Source: JBDSLU01 sp039916225 (GTDB lineage: Bacteria > Acidobacteriota > Vicinamibacteria > Vicinamibacterales > Vicinamibacteraceae). From it: a stretch of DNA of 19,682 bases. Location: positions 1-19,682 of the forward strand of contig JBDSLU010000097.1 of assembly GCA_039916225.1 (NCBI GenBank), given 5' to 3'. Below, piece after piece: positions 16,222 through 19,682 of the stretch. Each line of letters begins with the position of its first letter. Position 1 is the first letter of the stretch. The notes beneath the pieces were generated by a model, which saw only the letters and a list, made by a program, of their open reading frames with translations, was not told the DNA's origin and did no database searches. A program made the translations under genes and the position numbers.

Positions 16222-16536
16222 TTAGCCGGGGGTTCGGTCCCTGGTATCGACGTCGTCCAGTTGAGCAGCGGCCTGCTGAGGAGTGGAACCGCTCTGCCGC
16301 GGCCCTGAAGACTGTCCGAGAAGACGCTGCTCAGCCTCGTACCAGTCGTCCTCATGGCGACCGTCCTGGCTGCCGTTGGCGACATAGATGAGGTAGGCCT
16401 CGCGGGCGATCTGCTCGGGCGAAGGACGTCCCTCAAGTGGCGCCGTTGGCACGACTTGCGACTCTTTGGCGCCGAGGCTGGCGTCGGGATCTTGGCGGTT
16501 CGTCTGCGGTTCGAGGCTGCGAGCGGCGGTCGGCAT
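16222..16536 (-). CDS. DUF2934 small protein
   Basis: A 104-residue soluble protein with a DUF2934 segment at about residues 41-73 (SPEQIAREAYLIYVANG...EDDWYEAEQRLL), a small helical module with conserved aromatic and acidic residues and no proven function. Both ends are Gln-, Ser- and Pro-rich and probably disordered. I chose ATG at 16536 (MPTAARS) over the one at 16584 because AAGGGAG lies six bases upstream of it. It is transcribed in the same direction as treY, ends 76 nt before it and is followed by no visible terminator, so it may be the first gene of the trehalose operon. The gene is divergent from the DUF1003 gene. Confidence 0.75.
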   Translation of the reverse strand: MPTAARSLEPQTNRQDPDASLGAKESQVVPTAPLEGRPSPEQIAREAYLIYVANGSQDGRHEDDWYEAEQRLLGQSSGPRQSGSTPQQAAAQLDDVDTRDRTPG

Positions 16537-16542
16537 GGCGGG

Positions 16543-16549
16543 CTCCCTT
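16543..16549 (-). promoter_or_regulatory. Ribosome-binding site fixing the DUF2934 start
   Basis: AAGGGAG on the minus strand, six bases before ATG at 16536. It supports this start over the upstream in-frame ATG at 16584, which lacks such a site. Confidence 0.6.
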
Positions 16550-16597
16550 GGCTCAGACAAGCTGAGGTGCCACGGAACTTGCAACCTGAAGGCCAGA

Positions 16598-16602
16598 AAG
16601 GA
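16598..16602 (+). promoter_or_regulatory. Ribosome-binding site fixing the DUF1003 start
   Basis: AAGGA within AGAAAGGA, four bases before ATG at 16607. The frame is open upstream to 16466, but that part overlaps the divergent DUF2934 gene and does not look like the family. Confidence 0.6.
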
Positions 16603-16606
16603 TTAC

Positions 16607-17155
16607 ATGGCCGACCACGTCAGGAGAAAGCCCAGCAGCCGAGCTTCCGAGTCCGTCCCGACGCACATGGACCGCAACGTGCGGGCGATCGCCCAGCTCG
16701 AGGAGAACGCCATGGCGGAGCGCAGCTCGGCCGACAAGCTGAGCGACGCGATCACCTGGGTGGCCGGCAGCGCCGGCTTCGTCATCGCTCACGCCACCGG
16801 CTTCACGGTGTGGATCCTGATGAACGTGGGGATGCTCCCCGGCCTGGCGCCATTCGATCCCTATCCGTTCAGCTTCCTGACCCTCGTGGTGTCGCTCGAG
16901 GCGATCTTCCTGGCCATCTTCGTCTTGATGTCGCAGAACCGCGCCGCCCGGCTCGCCGATCGCCGCGCCCATCTCGATCTGCAAGTCGACCTGCTGGCCG
17001 AGCGCGAACTGACGGCGATGCTGCACATGCTCCGCGCCCTCTGCGAGAAAGAGAACGTGAAGCTCGACGACGTCGGCACCGACCTCACCGATCTCCTCGA
17101 AGAGACCGACGTGAAGAAGCTCGCCACGAACCTGGACGAGAAGCTGCCGGCCTAG
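16607..17155 (+). CDS. DUF1003 family membrane protein
   Basis: A 182-residue inner-membrane protein. The hallmark block FDPYPFSFLTLVVSLEAIFL, followed by a conserved MSQNR at 108-112, marks DUF1003. Two membrane helices are evident at about 49-75 and 87-108. The N-terminus is basic and the C-terminus (113-182) is a charged helix rich in Asp, Glu and Lys that should be cytoplasmic. The biochemical role of the family is unknown; some members are described as cyclic-nucleotide-like or stress-linked membrane proteins, which I do not claim here. The neighbours (DUF2934, SRPBCC, PPOX) suggest a general stress setting. It is divergent from the DUF2934 gene across a 70-bp gap that must hold both promoters; I could not define their boxes. 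Confidence 0.85.
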   Translation: MADHVRRKPSSRASESVPTHMDRNVRAIAQLEENAMAERSSADKLSDAITWVAGSAGFVIAHATGFTVWILMNVGMLPGLAPFDPYPFSFLTLVVSLEAIFLAIFVLMSQNRAARLADRRAHLDLQVDLLAERELTAMLHMLRALCEKENVKLDDVGTDLTDLLEETDVKKLATNLDEKLPA

Positions 17156-17213
17156 CTTCGGCTCGGGGTGATCCCTATGTAACGGCGCCACCAGTGGCTC
17201 GCTCTATTCGACG

Positions 17214-17279
17214 GAGGCGCGCGGCTCACCAACGAGCCGGCGACGCCTCGCGGTTCCGGGAACCGCCTCCAGAAAGGAG
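17214..17279 (+). promoter_or_regulatory. Three contiguous hairpins in the leader of the cytochrome gene
   Basis: Hairpin 1 (17214-17249): GAGGCG pairs with CGCCTC and, inside, CGGCTC with GAGCCG around ACCAAC, with a 2/4-base internal loop. Hairpin 2 (17250-17266): GCGGTTC pairs with GAACCGC around CGG; as DNA the repeat is perfect over 8+8 bases. Hairpin 3 (17267-17279): CTCC pairs with GGAG, which is the Shine-Dalgarno sequence of the cytochrome gene. No base separates the hairpins and the ATG follows at 17286. No T-run follows, so it is not a terminator. A structured translational control element is inferred; hairpin 3 alone is weak. Confidence 0.45.
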
Positions 17280-17285
17280 CGAGCC

Positions 17286-18545
17286 ATGCGTCTCCTGCCG
17301 TTGCTCATCGCAGCGCCACTGGCACTGCTGGGGCTGGCCGGTTCGGCCGCCCTGCCGTCGCCGGCCCTGCACGCCGCGCCTGGCGAATCGCCCGATGCGA
17401 TCGTGCCGTCCGGTCAGCACCCAATCTTCGCGCGCGTCGGTCGGGCCATCTTCCGCTACGACACCTTCGGCGACGAACAGCTGTGGACCGGCGTGCTGCG
17501 GATGCACGAGCCGATCGCCACACTGTCGCCGCAGAAGGCGCTGGCCGTCGGCCTCAAGGTCGATCTCGATGCGCTGCCAGCCGCCACCGTGGCGGCGCTG
17601 AAGAGCGGGCAGGTCGACCTGACCGATCCCGCGGTCACGCGGTCGCTGCTCCGCGCCAACGCGGTGGTCGGCGTCAAAGGCCGCGTCGACGACGCCGGCG
17701 CGCTGACCAGCATCGGAATCACCTGCGCCCTGTGTCACTCGACAGTGGACGACGCCCTCGCGCCCGGCATCGGGCACCGCCTCGACGGCTGGGCCAGCAC
17801 CACGCTCGACGTCGGCGCGATTCTCGCGCTCTCGCCGGCGCTCGACGCGTCGACCAAGGCCGAGTTCGCGGCGTGGGGACCGGGCATGTACGATCCCCGG
17901 CACCACTACTTCGACGGCACCGCCCTGGTGCCGCTCAACACGCCGTCGTTGCCGATCGTCATCCCGCCGATCTACGGCCTGCAGCGCGTTGGCTTCGAGA
18001 CGGTCAGCGCCGACGGCCCCATCTCCTACTGGAACAGCTACGTCGGCGTCGGGCAGATGGGCGGGCACGGCTCGTTCCGCGATCAGCGCCTCGGCATCCA
18101 CATCAGCCAGCGCCCGGACCTCGTCACGCCGAAGCTGCTGCCGCTGCTGATCTATCAGCTGACGTTGCAGACGCCCCGGCCCCCGGCCGGCAGCGTCGAT
18201 GGCGCCGCCGCTGCCCGAGGCCGCGCCGTGTTCAGCGGTGCGGGCGGCTGTGCCCGCTGTCATCAAGGGCCGGCGTTCACCGACGTCCTGTCCGGTCCGC
18301 CGCGGCAATGGCCAGTGCTCCACGATCCGGCCGAGGTCGGCACCGAGGCCGAGTACGCGTCGCGCACGGCGACGCAGCGGTATCGGACCACACCGCTGCG
18401 CGCGCTCTTCCAGCACGCCCCGTACTTCCACGACGGGAGCGCGGCCACGCTCGAGGCGGTCGTCGAGCATTACGACCACCAGTTCGGGTTGAACCTGAGC
18501 GCCTCACAGAAGGCCGACCTCGTGCACTACCTCGCGTCGATCTGA
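17286..18545 (+). CDS. Secreted di-haem cytochrome c, cytochrome c peroxidase-like
   Basis: A 419-residue protein with a signal peptide (MRLLPLLIAAPLALLGLAGSA, cleavage near 20-32) that should be periplasmic. It has two haem c sites, CALCH at 147-151 and CARCH at 322-326. The C-terminal haem domain ends with TTPLRALFQHAPYFHDGSAATLEAVVEHYDH, characteristic of the di-haem peroxidase (MauG/CCP) superfamily. The first haem motif lies about 115 residues into the mature chain, later than in classical peroxidases where it is near the N-terminus, so this is probably an outlying subgroup. Peroxide reduction, or oxidation of another substrate, is possible but unproven. The start is fixed by AAAGGAG seven bases upstream. 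The leader holds three adjacent hairpins. A PPOX-like gene follows 22-34 nt downstream. Confidence 0.87.
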   Translation: MRLLPLLIAAPLALLGLAGSAALPSPALHAAPGESPDAIVPSGQHPIFARVGRAIFRYDTFGDEQLWTGVLRMHEPIATLSPQKALAVGLKVDLDALPAATVAALKSGQVDLTDPAVTRSLLRANAVVGVKGRVDDAGALTSIGITCALCHSTVDDALAPGIGHRLDGWASTTLDVGAILALSPALDASTKAEFAAWGPGMYDPRHHYFDGTALVPLNTPSLPIVIPPIYGLQRVGFETVSADGPISYWNSYVGVGQMGGHGSFRDQRLGIHISQRPDLVTPKLLPLLIYQLTLQTPRPPAGSVDGAAAARGRAVFSGAGGCARCHQGPAFTDVLSGPPRQWPVLHDPAEVGTEAEYASRTATQRYRTTPLRALFQHAPYFHDGSAATLEAVVEHYDHQFGLNLSASQKADLVHYLASI

Positions 18546-18579
18546 CGTCCGCGGCACCTCGCTTGCAATGCCGGGGGAC

Positions 18580-19116
18580 ATGGCATCCACGACCATGTCC
18601 CCCGCGTCGGCTCGGCCGTTGACCGGCGACGACGCGATTGCGAGGTTCCGCGAGCTGCTGCCGGCCTTCCGCAGCGCGATGCTCGTCACGCACACGCTCG
18701 ACGGCGCCGATCCGCACGCGCGCCCGATGGGACTGGTCGGCGACCCCGCGACGTTCGAAGGAACGTTGTGGTTCTTCTCCGACGAACGCAGCCCCAAGAT
18801 CGCAGAAATTGCGCGGCAGCCGCGGGCGTCTCTGATCCTGCAGAGCGATAGCGATCATGCCTATCTGCACGTCCTCGGCTGGGCGTGGGTCGTCGACGAC
18901 CGCGCCAGGATGCGCGAGCTCTACTCGCCGATCCTGCGGACGTGGTTCCCCGACGGCCTCGACGATCCGCATCTCACGTTGATCGGGTTCGACGTCGAGC
19001 GAGCGGAGTACTGGAACAGTCCCGGCGGCATGCTCCAGATGCTCGGCGCCTTCACTAAAGCCATCATCACCGGCCGGCCCGGGCAGGGCGGCGAGCAGGG
19101 CACGCTCGAGCTCTGA
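18580..19116 (+). CDS. Pyridoxamine 5'-phosphate oxidase-like flavin protein (general stress protein 26 type)
   Basis: A soluble split-barrel protein of about 178 residues. FRSAMLVTHTLDGADPHARPMGLV, the strand GTLWFFSDERSPKIAEI and the closing FDVERAEYWNSPGG match the small general-stress FMN-binding PPOX group, which binds FMN but rarely has a known substrate. The ATGs at 18568, 18580 and 18595 are all in frame and none has a well-placed ribosome-binding site; I took 18580 (MASTT) as a compromise, and conserved sequence only begins near LTGDDAIARF. It follows the cytochrome gene closely and may be cotranscribed. Family call good; start and substrate uncertain. Confidence 0.82.
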   Translation: MASTTMSPASARPLTGDDAIARFRELLPAFRSAMLVTHTLDGADPHARPMGLVGDPATFEGTLWFFSDERSPKIAEIARQPRASLILQSDSDHAYLHVLGWAWVVDDRARMRELYSPILRTWFPDGLDDPHLTLIGFDVERAEYWNSPGGMLQMLGAFTKAIITGRPGQGGEQGTLEL

Positions 19117-19169
19117 CGCCGCAGGCCGGGTCTTTCACACCAGTAGGCAACGCAAGAACGAGAGTGAGT

Positions 19170-19682
19170 ATGCACACGACAGCCTATTCATCCGATGTCG
19201 AGTCGTCCTTCGATCCCTCCGTCGATAGCCTCGAACGCTGGGGCGCGCTCGCCGCCGGTGCTGCGATCATCGGCTACGGCCTGAGCCGCCGATCCATCCC
19301 CGGCCTGCTGATGGCCGTCGGCGGTGCGCCGCTGGCCTATCGCGGCGTCACCGGACGCTGGCCGGCCGGTCTCGAATCGCTGATCGGGTCGAACGCCGAC
19401 ACGCGGGAGGCGCTGTCGGGTGATGGCGGCATCAACCTGCGTGAGTCGATCCGCCTCGAGTGTCCGGTCGACGAGGTCTATCGCTTCTGGTCCCGACTCG
19501 AAAACCTGCCGACGTTCATGGACAACCTGATCAGCGTCGACGATCTCGGCGGCGGCCGGTCCCATTGGGTGGCCACGGGGCCGGGCGGCCTCCGCGTCGA
19601 GTGGGACGCCGAGATCATCAACGAGATCCCGAACAAGGTGCTGGCGTGGAAGTCACTGCCCGGCGGCGACGTCGTCAGCGCC
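19170..19682 (+). CDS. Membrane-anchored SRPBCC protein (3' end outside window)
   Basis: The frame opens at ATG 19170 and is still open at the window end, giving 171 residues. Residues 21-65 (LERWGALAAGAAIIGYGLSRRS, PGLLMAVGGAPLAYRGVTG) form a glycine-rich pair of hydrophobic helices of the DUF2892-like type often fused to lipid-binding domains. From about 88 (INLRESIRLECPVDEVYRFW) a START-like SRPBCC fold begins, with ENLPTFMDNLISV and VEWDAEIINEIPNKVLAWKS. The family usually ends some 40-80 residues further on. Its ligand is unknown. The upstream 53 nt contain a weak GAGAGTGAG ribosome-binding site. Similar proteins are often found with other stress genes, in line with the neighbours here. 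Confidence 0.85.
   Translation, partial: MHTTAYSSDVESSFDPSVDSLERWGALAAGAAIIGYGLSRRSIPGLLMAVGGAPLAYRGVTGRWPAGLESLIGSNADTREALSGDGGINLRESIRLECPVDEVYRFWSRLENLPTFMDNLISVDDLGGGRSHWVATGPGGLRVEWDAEIINEIPNKVLAWKSLPGGDVVSA

Noticed and set aside
13743..16391. An 882-codon open frame on the plus strand opposite treY
   Set aside because: No family features, and the minus-strand frame contains all three TreY catalytic motifs.
16146..16436. Upstream extension of treY to an ATG at 16436
   Set aside because: It would add 97 Arg/Pro/Ser-rich residues unlike TreY and overlap the DUF2934 gene in another frame.

Overview
The window is uniformly GC-rich, coding-dense chromosomal DNA with strong G/C at third codon positions. 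It has short spacers, many stop/start overlaps, and no tRNA, rRNA, CRISPR array, insertion sequence or phage gene that I can see. A KaiC-like ATPase next to a hybrid kinase, a treY-treX-treZ cluster, LigD-type polymerase, DUF1003 and DUF2934 proteins together suggest a soil bacterium, possibly Acidobacteriota (Vicinamibacteria-like). That placement is inference from gene content only. No gap between genes exceeds 300 bases; the largest is the divergent control region at about 3714-3944.

Layout. (1) 1-572, plus: the 3' end of a LigD-family primase-polymerase (end joining). It ends tail-to-tail on (2) 569-3713, minus: a two-domain KaiC-like ATPase whose 3' end overlaps a soluble hybrid histidine kinase carrying an N-terminal pseudo-receiver. 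(3) 3714-3944: a divergent control region with a perfect 7+7 inverted repeat. (4) 3945-7268, plus: a short MetE-core methyltransferase followed after 9 nt by a second soluble hybrid kinase (PAS-GAF-HisKA-HATPase-REC). (5) 7350-7748, plus: a small two-helix membrane protein with an FPASDPPS motif. (6) 7809-16145, minus: four genes with overlapping ends, treY, treX, treZ and a GH133 debranching enzyme, probably led by a DUF2934 gene (16222-16536). (7) 16607-19682, plus: a DUF1003 membrane protein, a secreted di-haem cytochrome c of the peroxidase type, a pyridoxamine-oxidase-like flavin protein and the start of a membrane-anchored SRPBCC protein.

How it fits together. TreX and the GH133 enzyme debranch glycogen, TreY turns the chain end into a trehalosyl unit and TreZ releases trehalose. 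With LigD-type repair, soluble signalling kinases, a KaiC-like ATPase and several small stress-associated families, the window reads as a stress or desiccation-survival island. The points most worth a second look are the KaiC/pseudo-receiver-kinase module, a TreX that has lost a conserved active-site-side loop while a second debranching enzyme sits in the same operon, three back-to-back hairpins running into the ribosome-binding site of the cytochrome gene, a possible leader peptide overlapping a TTG start of treY, and the inverted repeat between the kaiC-like and metE-like genes.
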